Assembly: GCA_024196135.1 (NCBI GenBank)
Contig: JAMQCK010000016.1
Span: forward strand, 124,001-188,000
Direction: 5' to 3'
DNA length: 64,000 nt
Origin: Pleurotus ostreatus/Saccharomyces cerevisiae fusant
Taxonomy: Eukaryota; Opisthokonta
Shown here: positions 12,092 through 23,835 of the stretch, piece by piece
Layout of the letters: the number at the start of each line of letters is the position of its first letter
Position numbering within the stretch: position 1 is the stretch's first letter
Made by a program: the position numbers and the translations under genes
Notes under the pieces: model-generated
Seen by the model: only the letters and a program-made list of their open reading frames with translations
Told to the model about the DNA's origin: nothing
Databases searched by the model: none

Positions 12092-14100
12092 AGTCAAGAG
12101 TCTCGACGCTGATTGAGGTCACCACCTCACATGGAACCGCCGAACGGGAACCCCAAAGCAGACCCCGCCAAATTACCATATTTGATCAGATTTTCCGAGG
12201 CGCCCACAGTGCCCCCTATGTCGCCCCTGACTCCGCTCGTCGTCTCCGCGCTCTCGTATTCTCTCATTTGCGCAGTCATATTTCTCGAGGTCCACAGCGT
12301 TGAAGACCGCAAAACTCCAGACAGCCTGGGGAGAGCGTGCTCAGACAGTCGCCTCTCGCCAGATTTCATCCGGCCTTCGGGATCAGACTCCGGTCAGTAA
12401 TCTGATCAGTTGCCTTTCCTGTCTTTTACATCCGCCGTTTTGAAGGTCCTCGCAACCGCTCTTCCGCCTCGCACAAGCGCAGAAAAACGACGATCAAGGG
12501 CCTGAATTCCGCAGGATTCGTGGGACCAGGATGTGCGACGCGGCTGTACAAAGAATTCGGGGGACCAGGGCAATTAGCAGTTTGACGACGTTGTCCACTT
12601 GAAGTGATGGTGCCGAGATTCCCGCCTCCCATTTGGGTTTCTCAGCGTCAACCAGGCTTTTCGAGGTAGGTTTGGAGGCGCGGTAAATAACTACGCACAT
12701 ATCACTGTTGGCCGTTCTCAAAGAACACTCAGGAAACACCCTCAAAAAGCAAGCCAAAGACCTATACGCCACGCCAAGATCACTCGCCCTGCAGAAGAAA
12801 CCAGACGCTATAAATTCGCCAGATGGTCGGCGCGGTCTGGCTTCGCTTTTTGCGCCGTCCTCTGCAAGGAACGGAATGCTCAAAATTCCTCACGTCTCTG
12901 CTGACTTTCGCCCCCGGGAATACAGACCCAAACGAGGTTTATCACGCTTTAGCTCTTTCTCTCATAGCCATCTACCCCTCTTCCGGTCATCTGCGCTCAG
13001 GGCGCTTCGCTGACTCAATTCGATAGACCGCAAGGAAGTCGCAGACTTTCTCCGTGCATGCGTTTGAAGGGCACTTGCCATGATAAGCACCCTCCTTTCA
13101 CCTGCGAATGGCGGCCCTGTCCGCCATGACGCTGTCGAGTAAGTACCAACATTTGCCAAATAAGTCCCAGGTTTACCCCTCCCGCCGTCACGTCCGCACC
13201 GTATTTCTCTATCGGCCGACACCTCCCTCGTGCATGCCGAAAGTCTCGCGGAGTTACGTCTGGCGCAACTTCTGGGTCCTCTCTTTCTTGACAAGAGTAA
13301 ACTCGCGTCGCATTTTCCTACACCAGACCAACGCGATCATCGCCCATCCTTTTTCCTCAACACGTGCCCCCGCCGTGGCCTCTCTGTGCCTGCATATACA
13401 GCGGCATCTCTGTGACACGACTCTTCGAGCAAGTGTTGCATCGTCATAAGGAATCCTTATCCAGGCAGCATTATCGTGGTCTCTCGAACAATTCCCGACT
13501 CACGAACTATAGAGCATTTCTTCCATTCTCTCCCTGGCGTGACGCTACTCTTTTAGGCTCTGAATATTTTCACAAACGCACCGCACATTCGACTTTGTCC
13601 TATGCGGCGAGTATGATTTACAAGGCATTTTCTGGCAGGTTTGTAACTGAAGGGGCGCAGTGCAGATGGCACAGCAGTACCCAGTACTCTGAGTTGTTAT
13701 CTCTTATAGTCGTCGTGCATCCTCAAGTTCCTTACCCTGAAATCTTTTCGTAGCTGGCTTTTTGCGTTCGAGGGTGCAGCGGAATTACGTCTTCCGCTTT
13801 CCCTGTATTCGGACGTTGGTATTCCTCGCTTATCAGACCTACGTCTGACGACACGGTGGCATCATACGGATTGTATAGGCCAACTGAGCTCAATTATGCT
13901 TTGAACCAAGTGCTTTAGACGCCGTGAAGTCGCAAGCCTGAGCGAACGAACAAGTTCAACCATGCCCAACGAGGACCCACACTTCAGCACGTGAGAAACG
14001 CGTGAGATGTCGGGCCGAGTACCGGTTAGGCGCGGATACGTCTCCGGCGTGTCTCCGACTGGCGCTCACTGTGCAGCACGGTCGTCGGCAACCTTCATCT

Positions 14101-16626
14101 ATGGACTCGGCCTCATACGTCCCGTACCAGGCATACAAGGCGAGTGCCAAGACAAGTATCTGCCTGACCTACCCTGAACTGTACCCAGTCCAAACGGCAC
14201 TCCCGAAATCACAGCTTTGGCTCACAATCAGGAACCCCGACGCCGCCAGCCTCGGCGACCTCACCAGTGAGCTATGTCGATACGGACGTCGCGCGAGGGA
14301 AGAGGAGAGAAGAGTCCCTATCCCCAGCGCCTACCATCAAGCTCGATCCCCCACCACCATCGTCAAACGGGCTGCCGTCACCGCCAGATTCCGCCCACTC
14401 TCACGATGACGACGTGAAGTCGGTGTCCTCGACCGGCGAGGCGTCGACGAGCGCGGCGCACTCTCCAACAACCAACGGCACGATCACAAGCCCGACGGCG
14501 AGCACATCCGCACTGCCGCCTAATGGGACGGACGTTGCGCGCCCTGTGGGACCGCAGCGCAAGTCGGCGTCCACCTTCCGGCATATACCCCTCAAGCCCG
14601 CGCGCCCGTCGCCCCTCAACCCGAACTCGAGGCATAGTCTGCGTATCGCATCGGAGAACGGTGCGCGCTCGCCCAGCGGCGGCACGGTATCCGAGCCGCA
14701 GACGCGCACGTCGTCATTCCACCTGGCGCAGTCACCGGCGGACAAGAGGAAGTCGACGCTGTCCCCCGCATCGGCTCATACGCCAGCGCTGCCAGCGACC
14801 TCGCCATCCCTCTCGGTCTCGACGCTGCCCGAAGACGCTCGACCCACATCCGCAGCGTCGTCCCCCACCCCATTACGTGCGCCGACGTCCCCGCAACGCC
14901 CGGCCATATCCCTCTCCGTGCCGACCTCACCACGTTTGGCATCCCCCGGAGCATCACGCGCATCTACCCCTCAGTCGATCAACAAGCCCCTTCCCCCAAC
15001 CCGCGCCGCGCCATATCGTCCAGGTTTCCAGCCCAAGGGCGTATATCGACCTCGCACGGATGAGTTCCTTGCCCATCGCAAGATAGTACATGATGGCAAT
15101 CCATCCGTTCCTGGGCAGGAGTCGCATAAACGGATTGAGCGGACGAAGCTGGAGCGACGGCTGGAGAAGCTCATCGCGTTGCATTTCCCTCCACCAGGCG
15201 CTGCTCAGGACGAGAAAGCGTCCTTGAAAGCACCGAACAACCTGCGGAGACGCTCGTCGCTGTTTGACATGGACTTCCGGTCTATGAGCTTCAGCGATGC
15301 GTCGTCGGAGCTCTTACGTGGCGTACTGGAGAGCAGACAGAGCCAGAAGGACAACATCCGAGGTGCGTCTTATTACAGTGCTGGCGACCTTGTCACTGAC
15401 TTTCCTCCCAGCGGCTGAACAACGTATAGCACCTTGGGAAGACGACGCGTCTGTCACTAAATGCCCATGTTGCGGGTGCGCCTACCACTTTCCCGCCACA
15501 CGCTACTCACTAATCACGAATATAGCGCCTCCTTCCACCCCCTCACGAATCGCAAGCACCACTGTCGCCTATGCGGCAAGATCATCTGCCGATTGCCCAT
15601 CAAGCGGCCCCAACGTCCAGTCGTGTGCTCCTCCCTCTTCGTTGTCGACCGCGTCACTCGACACATCGAAGAGGTCGAAGAGGGCGTCGACTACGGTGTG
15701 CGGAAGCGGCGGGTGTCGATAGCGCCGACTAGCCCGACGAAGAATGGGGCGAGCTCGCCTGTGACCGACGACGAGGAAAAGTTCCTGAAGGGCGTGCGGA
15801 TATGCAGGGACTGTCGACCCATTCTGCTGTGAGTTGCATCCTCTTGAGGCTTACTGGCGTTCAATGCTGACAATGTGCAGACGACAACAGTACGAGCAAG
15901 AGAGGCATGATGTTCCCCCCTTTGTCAAGCTCTATGAGGTGTGTTTGGCCCAAGGGCGTAACGTACTTCTGCTGACTGTATCCCACAGGCATTCCTGCAA
16001 CTGGAGCACGAGATCGAGGAGTACTTGCCTCAGTTCCAGGAGCTCTTGCTCACATTGAGGTTCGCCTTGTACTGCCTCTAGTACAAACTATTGCTGACCT
16101 CGCCCATAGTCATGACGATCAGCCGACGAAAGAGGCTTCCATAGCCCGCAAGCGGCTGCTAGAGGCGTTCGCGCAGTACGATGCGCTGGCCAAGCGGATA
16201 CGAAAGTTGCCGTGTCCGGGTGGGCCAGGTAGTTCGCAAGACCGAGTGCAAGCTGCCATCTTGAACCGCGCAAGTGCGTTCTTGCAGAAGAACATGTTCC
16301 CGCTGCAGGTGAGTCGCCATGTGAAGTGCAGCATGATGTTCGGTGCTTACGCTTTGTAGTCTCTCCCTCGACCCAAGCAACACAAGAAGGCGTCATCTTC
16401 CGCAACCTCCTCACCGCCACCCGAACCGCCTTCGAAGGTCGACCCCGACTCCGACGTTGCGCGCGCATTGCAGCCGCTTCTTGAGCAAGAGGCCCTGATT
16501 GAGTCGTTCGTCGAGGAGGCAAAGGCACATCGGAAGTTCGAGGACGTGAAGACGCTGAAGGCCAATCTAGCCGAGATACGTGGAGAAATTGAGCGAATAC
16601 TAGCGAACGCAAATGCGCATAGATGA
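14101..16626 (+). CDS. VAC1: Vac1/Pep7-like FYVE protein (endosomal Rab effector), multi-exon
   Basis: FYVE-finger protein related to yeast Vac1/Pep7 and animal rabenosyn-5, which bind PI3P and a Rab GTPase on endosomes and promote vesicle fusion toward the vacuole. The chosen start gives MDSASYVPYQAYK, then an intron 14140-14188 with a GC donor, then SKRHSRNHSFGSQSGT in frame. A long Ser/Pro-rich disordered region follows. After the intron near 15363-15411 comes the FYVE finger: KCPCCGASFHPL, NRKHHCRLCGKIIC (the basic RKHHCRLCG signature) and VRICRDC. The C-terminal half is helical (LEHEIEEYLPQFQELL, ALQPLLEQEALIESFVEE), matching the Rab-binding region of this family. The stop is at 16624-16626. 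The family call is strong; the 5' end rests on the GC-AG intron. Confidence 0.85.
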
Positions 16627-17012
16627 AGGAGGGTGCATCTCGGATGTCTACGATATTGAGTCGGCAACCATTATCATATCATTTTCACTGGATATTTTCC
16701 CAATACCATCTCACTAGTACACTGAGTATGCTGTGGCGGAGGAACATGAGTGTAGATTCTGGCTTGGGTCTAAAAACGTCATGACGTCCATCGCTTTCTG
16801 ATTTAGGAACTCGGCATTATTTTCCAAATGGAGATGCTCACCCGACGGGCGCGGAAGCAGAGTACACGTGGGCCAGATTGGCTCTGCAGATCCCTTCATT
16901 GACGCCCATGCACGGTGATTACCTCGACCCCAAGCAAGCATGTTGTATACGTATATGACTATTACCCTGAGTGCTCTTGCTGCCCGCCTCCACCACCAGC
17001 GCAACTCCGGCA
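16627..17012. other. Intergenic spacer
   Basis: 3' region of the FYVE gene and promoter of the next gene, both on the plus strand. AT-rich around 16650-16730. No gene was seen. Confidence 0.4.
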
Positions 17013-18916
17013 ATGAGCAGGTCTAATGCGTCCGGAATTGCTTCGTCGCGCCAGCGCTTCAAGGTATCCCAGGTCTGCGACGCTTGCAGGTGCGTACATG
17101 CATCCTACTGAATATTGCGCCTGCTTAATTCCTTCCGTGACTCCAGACAACGCAAAAGGGTATGTTCGCTGCCTGTGGTGTGCTTTTAGCACCTGAACTT
17201 GGATCAGGCATGCAACGGTCAGAGCCCATCGTGCGAACGACGTGTGAGGCCCAGTGAAAGCTTGTCCTACCCCAACCCCTCGTATGACAGAAGCATGCAT
17301 GCCGAACCAAGCATGCCCGCTGACGCGTGGAATCGTGAGGCATCGCAGGCGACCACCGACATCTTGCTCGACGCCCCGCAGGCGCAAAAAGCATTCCCTC
17401 CGATGATACCTCAGCTGTGCGCGTCTCACTCTCTTTTATGCATTCGTCATCACTAATGCTCTAATCCAGAGTCGACGAGTTCCTACCCTGGGCTGACGAA
17501 TTTGGCTTCTTCCTCAACAAGGAGCTCTTCCGATCTTCATTGAATCCGTCGAGCGGGCCTGTGCTGCAATATTCCCGTGCATTGATAGCAGCGGCTTGCC
17601 TCTGGGGCGCGCACCTAAGTAGCGCTGGCGACTTGGCGTGCCATGAGGCAACCTACCTCGCAGAGACTCTGCAGCAACTCGCCACCGCTCTGAGTCAGGA
17701 TCATCCTCTCTGCGTTGTCCACACCATACAGACAGAGGTCCTGCTAAGCACCTACTTCTTTCGCCAGGGGCGTCTGCTAGAAGGCCAAGCTCATGCCGGT
17801 GCGGCTGGCGCGCTGGCCATGGGCGCTCGACTGCACAAAGCGACACGAGCGAGCGGCGACGCAACCACTGTGCCCTCTGCAGACGACGACGACAGGATCG
17901 ATGCCTTTTGGGCAGTGTACGGCTTGACCGCTTGCTGGTCTTCGCATTTCGGGTATACATCCTGTATCGGCGCCGACAACATTTCGCAAATCGAAACGCC
18001 GTGGCCAGGGGAAATATCCACTCCAGACGCATTGAGTTAACTCTCTCGTCCGTCCGCGTGACGATTACCCATACTTTCTTCAGCCCCAGACTCTTCTGCA
18101 TTTTCCGTCCGCGGTCCTGAGCAGAACACTCTCCAATACTGCATCCCTTCGCGCTCTTCGCGCCCAGGCAGTCTTTCTATACGAAACCTCCGTTATTTTG
18201 GCACGGCAATACCATCCGGGTACGTAGACGGGTACAGTTTGTCGTAGCACTGGAGTGCTTGACCCATACATCACAGGCTTGTCAGCTCGCGATTTCGAGG
18301 CCTACTTTGCAGCCTTCAGGGCGCATGACAAGTTACTCGAGGCATTCAGGAGCATCCTGGCCCCTCCCGGATACCCACCGCACAGCCCTCAGGTAGCGCG
18401 GATACTTCTGCTCATCCACACGCTCGTACACGCCGCCGTCATCAAGCTGAACGTAGTCTTCATCAAGCACGAACCGACGTCGTGGGCCCGCTATGTGGCG
18501 TCCGCAGAGGCGGTCGTGGACTTGTATGTCTCCTCGCCCATGGACAACCTCTTACACTTCACCCCTATCTTCGCGGTGAGTGAATATAGGACTTTTCTGA
18601 TGGTCAGCCCCTCCCATTGACTTGCTGGCTTCAGAGCTTGTGGTCCGTCGTTGCAGACGCTCTCATAACGACATTGCATCGAATGCGAAGCGTGCGGCCG
18701 CTCTCATTCAAGCTTCGCAGCGCTCACAGCGAGCCTCTCCCCAAGGAAGAGGACGTAAGTACGTGCTTGCAGAAGGCCTGCGCCGTAATGGGCCTGATAG
18801 CGTTGGATTGTCCTCTCATGGGTAGGTCGCCTGATTTGCTTGTGTATTCACCCCGCTGATGCGGATGAAAGCTCAGCAGCTTCAGAAGGTGCAAGCCTCT
18901 TGCCAGATAGTATGAG
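17013..18916 (+). CDS. Fungal transcription factor, Zn2Cys6-like with fungal-specific middle homology region
   Basis: Starts at the ATG at 17013. Exon 1 ends inside a zinc cluster (VCDACR), a small exon adds RQRKR, and the next begins ACNGQSPSCER. This gives C-x2-C-x6-C-x6-C, the first four cysteines of a Zn2Cys6 DNA-binding cluster with basic residues in the right place. In the frame that continues into the rest of the protein, the fifth position is Arg (CERR) and no sixth Cys follows. The remainder is the fungal regulatory domain: VDEFLPWADEFGFFL, QTEVLLSTYFFRQGRLLEG, IDAFWAVYGLTACWSS, LRALRAQAVFLYETSVIL, ILLLIHTLVHAAVIKLN. The last exon ends AQQLQKVQASCQIV with TGA at 18914-18916. It is expected to be a nuclear regulator with unknown targets. 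Either the finger is degenerate or a splice site inside it is non-standard. Confidence 0.8.
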
Positions 18917-21207
18917 ATTGAGCACGTATAGATGTACAGCATGAAAGAGTATCTCGAATATTGAGTAAAGTCCGTCGGGCAGGAATGAGGATGGGAATTC
19001 GTGATGAGCGTCAAAGAAGATCGAAGATTGCATGAGGGGACTGGCGGGGAAGATTACGTGTCCGATCTGGGGATGGGGTATAGCGTTGTAGAAGAAGGAT
19101 GACTCGGATAACGGAGCGGTGTCGTTGAAGGAAGCTTGAAAGTCCCGAGTGACTATGCTGCGATTAGTTGACGTGCGCTTGGGGCGCCCCTTGTCCCGCG
19201 AGAAGTCGAGCGACACTTCTATATACGAGACGGGGTGAGATATAGATCACGCAGCGGCCTGAGCACGGACGATGAGTCGAGGGTAATGAGCTGAGTGCGC
19301 CGTGAGGTACGACGTGCGACGGCGCAGGACGGAAGCAACTGGTCGGGAAGCTGAAGGACCGTGAGTGGTCTTCGTCCAGGTTGAAAGCAATGCGATGAGG
19401 TGTTTTGACTGGAAAGTGAGTGCACGGCAATCTCGAGTAACAAACGGCGCACCGAGGATATGGACCGCTCGTTGAACGACCGCCGAAACAGCCGTCTTCA
19501 GACTTGGATGGCGTGAAAGGCCAGAAAAATGTGAGAGGTGAAAGTCGTGTGTACCGTACGCGTCCAGTGAAGAAATTCGAGCAGAGCCTTCGGCGAGGAA
19601 GAGGTCAGAGAGGCGTCTGTATGATCGAGCGAGCGGGGTGTCCGGATGCCATGATGCTGATGGAATTCCAAGAACGAACGAATCGGGCGAAGGATCGGGC
19701 CCTTGTCTCAGACGTCGGCCGCGGGTGCAATTCTATACACCAGCCTTGCTTTCGTCCACCATGTCCTTCGATATCCGACTCTTCTCTGGCTTGTCTGCTC
19801 GCGTATGCTGACGTTCAACGGTTCGGCTGGCTCTCGCCGAATATTCCAATTTCCGCGGTCCGTCAAAGGCAAGGTCCTTGAGTGGCGACGTTGACCAGTA
19901 AACCTCGCCAGAGCCATGTGCTGCTCATGCTCGATGGTACATTGGTCTCTACATTGTCGCAAGACGCGTCCGGCCTCGTCACGCAGTCGTCGAATGGGCG
20001 AAGAAAACGACAATTCGTTCGCGCTGCCTGCAGGCAGAAGTCCTCCAGTCGGCCCATGGTCCAATTCCGACGCGTCGGAATGGTGCATAAGATCTGTCCA
20101 CAAACTCAACGCATCTACAGCTGGTGAGCGACTGCAAGGATACAAACACGGAAGATTGGATGCCAACCTCATCGCGAGATCGGGGATCGCCTGTCCATTG
20201 GTGGTGCGCGGCGTTATGTTCTCTTCACGTTGAATTCGACCCTGATACTATCCCTCGAAGTATCTTCCAATCTTTTAGAGCCGCCAATTTGCAACTTTGG
20301 TCGCCGCAAATCCATCTCTTGAGTCGTCGACCGCCATCCTCTCGTGCCAAACCGCTCATCAAGGTCGTCGGTTCTTGCTCTAAATTCTTCGGGCCCTGAA
20401 CGAGGACGCCTGTCGAGTTCAAAGCGAAGCAAACTACGGCGCATTCTAGCTTGATATCGGCTCCTCAAGATGGCAATCGAGTCCCGCTTCAACACGCCAG
20501 GTCATCGGATCACGTGCTTCGTGTCGCGTAGCCGGGTCGACTTGATCATAGAGCGTAGCGAAGACTTGTTGTCGCCAAGGACGTCTCGTGGAGGTACTGT
20601 CGAAGGCGTAAGGTGCAGAGAGCGCGGTATAGCGGGCGCTGCTTTGGTGGTTAACCCACTTATTTTCATGACGCCGCCTGGTACTGTGTTCGCCACGTTC
20701 GTCGACCGCAGGATCATCCTGCCTTGTCGAGAAGGTAAGCCTAAATCTCTACTGTCCGATGCTGCCTGTACTCACCGTCTCTACCACCCTCAGATCACCT
20801 AGCGTGCGTCATCTGGTCGTGAGGCTTAGACGTCGCGCGAAGGACAGTTAATGCAAGTAATCGTATTCAGAGCCTTCGCGGTGTATCTCATCGCTCAATT
20901 GGCGTACCTTTACGGCGCAGCTGGAAGGCAAGGTGGCTTCAGAGAGGCTCTCAAGTGGCAAGTAGTTGGTGGAGGTATGTTTAGGTCCATCAATGAACTA
21001 GTGCAATTTCGGCTTCCTCTCTTCGCAGTCTGCCGAGCTCAGGCCGAGCGTGTAACTTCCCCTCTGATCCTGCTGTGCAGCACGCCCAACGTTCGGTTTC
21101 CACGTTCCCAGCGCCTTTTAAAGGGCCAAAGTTGCTTACTATGCCCTCGAACGGGTTTCTTCTTCCTTCGCCCCGATTCTCCTCTCTGGCATCCGCGGCA
21201 CCGTGCC
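18917..21207. other. Gene-poor 2.3 kb stretch
   Basis: Only unsupported short frames on both strands (for example 19708-20172 minus and 20470-20802 plus). None shows a domain, paralogue or splice pattern I can defend. A TTTTAAAG string at 21116-21123 lies about 90 bp ahead of the next gene and may be its core promoter. Confidence 0.4.
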
Positions 21208-22002
21208 ATGCAAGACGAACCGGACGACGCTTCGCCGTTCCCAAATCCGCCACCGTACGACGAGGCGGCGGAGTCGTTTACGTGGCCACCTGCTCTGCCA
21301 GCTCAACCCGTCGCGACCGCTAGCAATTTTTCTACGCTAGGCGGTCGCCATGGCAGGGCACAGACACCGCGTACCGTCTCGGCCGCCCGCCTCCCCTCGT
21401 ATAAGCATGCGCTATATGGTCGGTACCGCACGCATCCGTACCGCCGCCCCTTCAAGCCGACGGCCCAGGCGAAGGACTATGACTATGATAACGTGCGTGC
21501 CTCGCATGTCTTAATGAGCTCCCGGAGGCCCATCACATCGCCCGCAGGATCCCGAGACCGAGTACGTGTCGATCATGGACATTGTGCGTGTCCTGATGCA
21601 GAGCTCGACCCGATGAGCTAAACCGTAGCTGGTCGCTGATGATCAACTTTGCAGATTACGAGCCCGAGATATTTGGCGAGTCTGGGCCTCTCATTCCCTT
21701 TCCCCCTTTCCTTTCCCTGCATTGCCTACCCGACGACGCGGACGGAGCGTGAACGGTCGATGTCCCTGGCCGAGCGGGCGAATTTCTTAGCGGCGCGGAT
21801 CGCTGAGATTGACGCTGCTATGGTTGGCCTCGATGTCCGTCAACTTGACGAGTTGGGGGGCCGGGTCGTCGTGCGTCTCCTGTACTCTCTTTCCTCGAAA
21901 ATATGCTCACCAAAAATGCAGGACTTCATCCTCTTCGTCCGCAGGCAGTACGCCGAGCAACGGGAGATGGTGCTCGCCCCTCGCGTCTATGGCCTGATCT
22001 AA
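21208..22002 (+). CDS. Small PPxY-type protein, family member B (four exons, 205 aa)
   Basis: Paralogue of the gene at 9580-10464, on the opposite strand 11 kb away. Exons are 21208-21492, 21548-21583, 21655-21870 and 21922-22002; all three donors read GTGCGT. The N-terminus has FPNPPPYDEAAES (a PPPY motif where A has PPPAY). The core LPSYKHALYGRYRTHPYRRP follows, then a 36-nt micro-exon coding DPETEYVSIMDI. A helical block SLAERANFLAARIAEIDAAM (about residues 125-145) parallels A. The last exon begins DFILFVRRQYAEQRE and ends YGLI. The matched exon phases, micro-exon length and motif order show common origin. Function is unknown. Confidence 0.82.
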
Positions 22003-22493
22003 TGGGCTGGCGTGCTCCATCTCTGCGAGCACTCCCGGTCGTCATTTACGGACCGTCTCGCGGTTGGCGAGTTCGTCTTCTCTTGCCCCTCACTGCCCTC
22101 AACGGCGGATGGACTTTGTCTCTGGTGAGCTCATGGTCTGTGTCTCTCCCTAGTACGTTCTCTTGTGCTCCGAACCATGGCCACTGTTCGTGTAGGTTCA
22201 GTAGATTGTGGTATCGTAGTATGGTAGATGTCTTGTGAGTAGATAGACTATCTGTTCTCCAGGTTTCTCGGAACTGCTTTCCGTTCTCTTCGGGTTCAGG
22301 ACAGACAATGGACAAGGAGACTGAGAATCCAAAAGGACCGAGGGAAAGCCGCTGGCTGGCTGCGGCAAAGTGGCAGCGCGAAGCGTCAAGCCTCCGTCAA
22401 ACTGGACCCACAGGGGCCTACTGAGATAAGATAAGATCGAGAGCACTGTTCAATCATGATCGGGACCACAGTACTTGTTTTCTCCCCCTCACC
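22003..22493. other. Intergenic spacer upstream of BUD23
   Basis: About 490 bp between two plus-strand genes. No gene was recognised; it should contain the BUD23 promoter. Confidence 0.4.
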
Positions 22494-23708
22494 ATGTCGC
22501 GCCCGGAGCTGCAAGCTCCCCCGGAAATTGTATGACATCGGCACGGAAGTACACGAGCGTCTGCTAATACCAAACTCACAGTACTATGGAGATGTTGAGG
22601 CGTCGAAATACACCGGAAAGTAGGTAGCTCCCCGCGCAATCACCCTTCCCCCCTCTCCCGAATGTGATCGTGGCACATAAAAGACACGTCGCAACTCAGG
22701 ATACTCCATCATTGATACTGAATCCGATATTGCTATGTCCAAGATTCTAATTGCTGACCATGTAGCACCCGCAATCAGCAAATACAGGCCGACATGACCT
22801 ATCGCGCACTCGAGTTGCTACAGCTGCCACCAGGCGAAACTTGCTTCCTCCTCGATATCGGCTGTGGATCAGGACTTTCCGGCGAGATCTTGGACGAGGA
22901 GGGTCACATATGGGCTGGTGTTGACATCGCGCCGAGCATGTTGGGTGCGTACCACGCCACGGAGGGGAACTCCATCGTCTGACACGTCCTTTCAGAGATC
23001 GCTCTCGAGCGAGAAGTGGAAGGGGACCTTTTCCTGCAAGACATCGGTCAGGGCTTCGGCTTTAGGCCAGGAAGTTTTGACGGGGCCATCAGGTACGTTC
23101 CTTTCCTCCATACACCTGTCTTCCGCGCTCACCGATCGCCTCCAGCATCTCCGTCCTCCAATGGCTCCTGAACGCCGAGACCTCCCACCCCACATCTTCC
23201 CCTCCCCACCGTCTCACTCGCTTCTTCACCACCCTCCACTCCGCCCTGCGTAACCCCTCGCGCGCCGTCCTCCAGTTCTACCCCTCCTCCGACGACCAGA
23301 TCCAGCTGATCACCTCCATTGCGATGCGCGCCGGTTTCGGCGGTGGTATTGTCGTCGACTACCCGAACTCGAATAAGGCGAAGAAGGTCTTTTTGGTGCT
23401 CTACGTCGGGGGGAATGGATTGCAGCAAGTGCCGCAAGGTCTGACGGGCGAGGAAGGCGCGGACGCCGAAGCGCGGGTGCAATTCGAGCGGAGGAGAGAG
23501 CGCGAGAAGCGGCGGATTGAGTCGAAGGGGAAGAGGAAGAGCGTGAAGGATAAGGACTGGATATTGAGGAAGAAGGAGGTGCGTGCTTTGGTTCCTGCTG
23601 TGATAGAAATAGCTGACGGTTTGTACACAGCTCTATAGGAAGCGGGGCAAAGAAAGCGTGCCCCGAGACTCGAAGTTTACGGGCAGAAAACGGAAGCCGA
23701 CCTTTTGA
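22494..23708 (+). CDS. BUD23: 18S rRNA (guanine-N7) methyltransferase Bud23
   Basis: SAM-dependent methyltransferase that, with Trm112, makes m7G in 18S rRNA during small-subunit maturation in the nucleus. The start ATG at 22494 (context CACCATG) gives [12 protein letters not shown]. After splicing come [13 protein letters not shown] and [16 protein letters not shown], both typical of the family N-terminus. Motif I is [15 protein letters not shown], motif IV is [12 protein letters not shown], and [14 protein letters not shown] and [18 protein letters not shown] follow. The C-terminus is Lys/Arg-rich ([13 protein letters not shown]), a nuclear-localisation type tail found in Bud23 orthologues. 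The stop is at 23706-23708. The gene needs about five introns. It is convergent with the NmrA-like gene, 127 bp away. Confidence 0.93.
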
Positions 23709-23835
23709 GACGCCTCCATCCCTTGTCATCTCTGTATCCACTCTGCATATACGCGTTCCTGCCTCGCGTGCACATTCGCGGCTGATCGACAATGTTTACG
23801 ACAAGATGCTACATTTACATGGTACGTTTACTCTT

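Larger units (their letters stand above)
10465..14100. other. Gene-poor 3.6 kb stretch
   Basis: No recognisable gene. Short open frames occur on both strands but lack family motifs, sensible splice partners or paralogues. The only mildly suggestive coding trace is a hydrophobic segment (LVAAVVCM) at 11161-11185 that could be spliced to 11278 onward, giving a small membrane protein; evidence is too weak for a call. Pyrimidine-rich tracts and the simple repeats at 11969-12091 are noted separately. Confidence 0.45.

Noticed and set aside
12494..12883. 129-residue minus-strand frame in the gene-poor stretch
   Set aside because: No recognisable motif, no good start context and no splice partners.
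18751..18768. An 18-bp GT..AG 'intron' in the transcription factor gene
   Set aside because: Far too short for a spliceosomal intron; reading through keeps the frame.
19708..20172. 154-residue minus-strand frame
   Set aside because: No family signal; overlapping frames of similar length on the other strand suggest chance.
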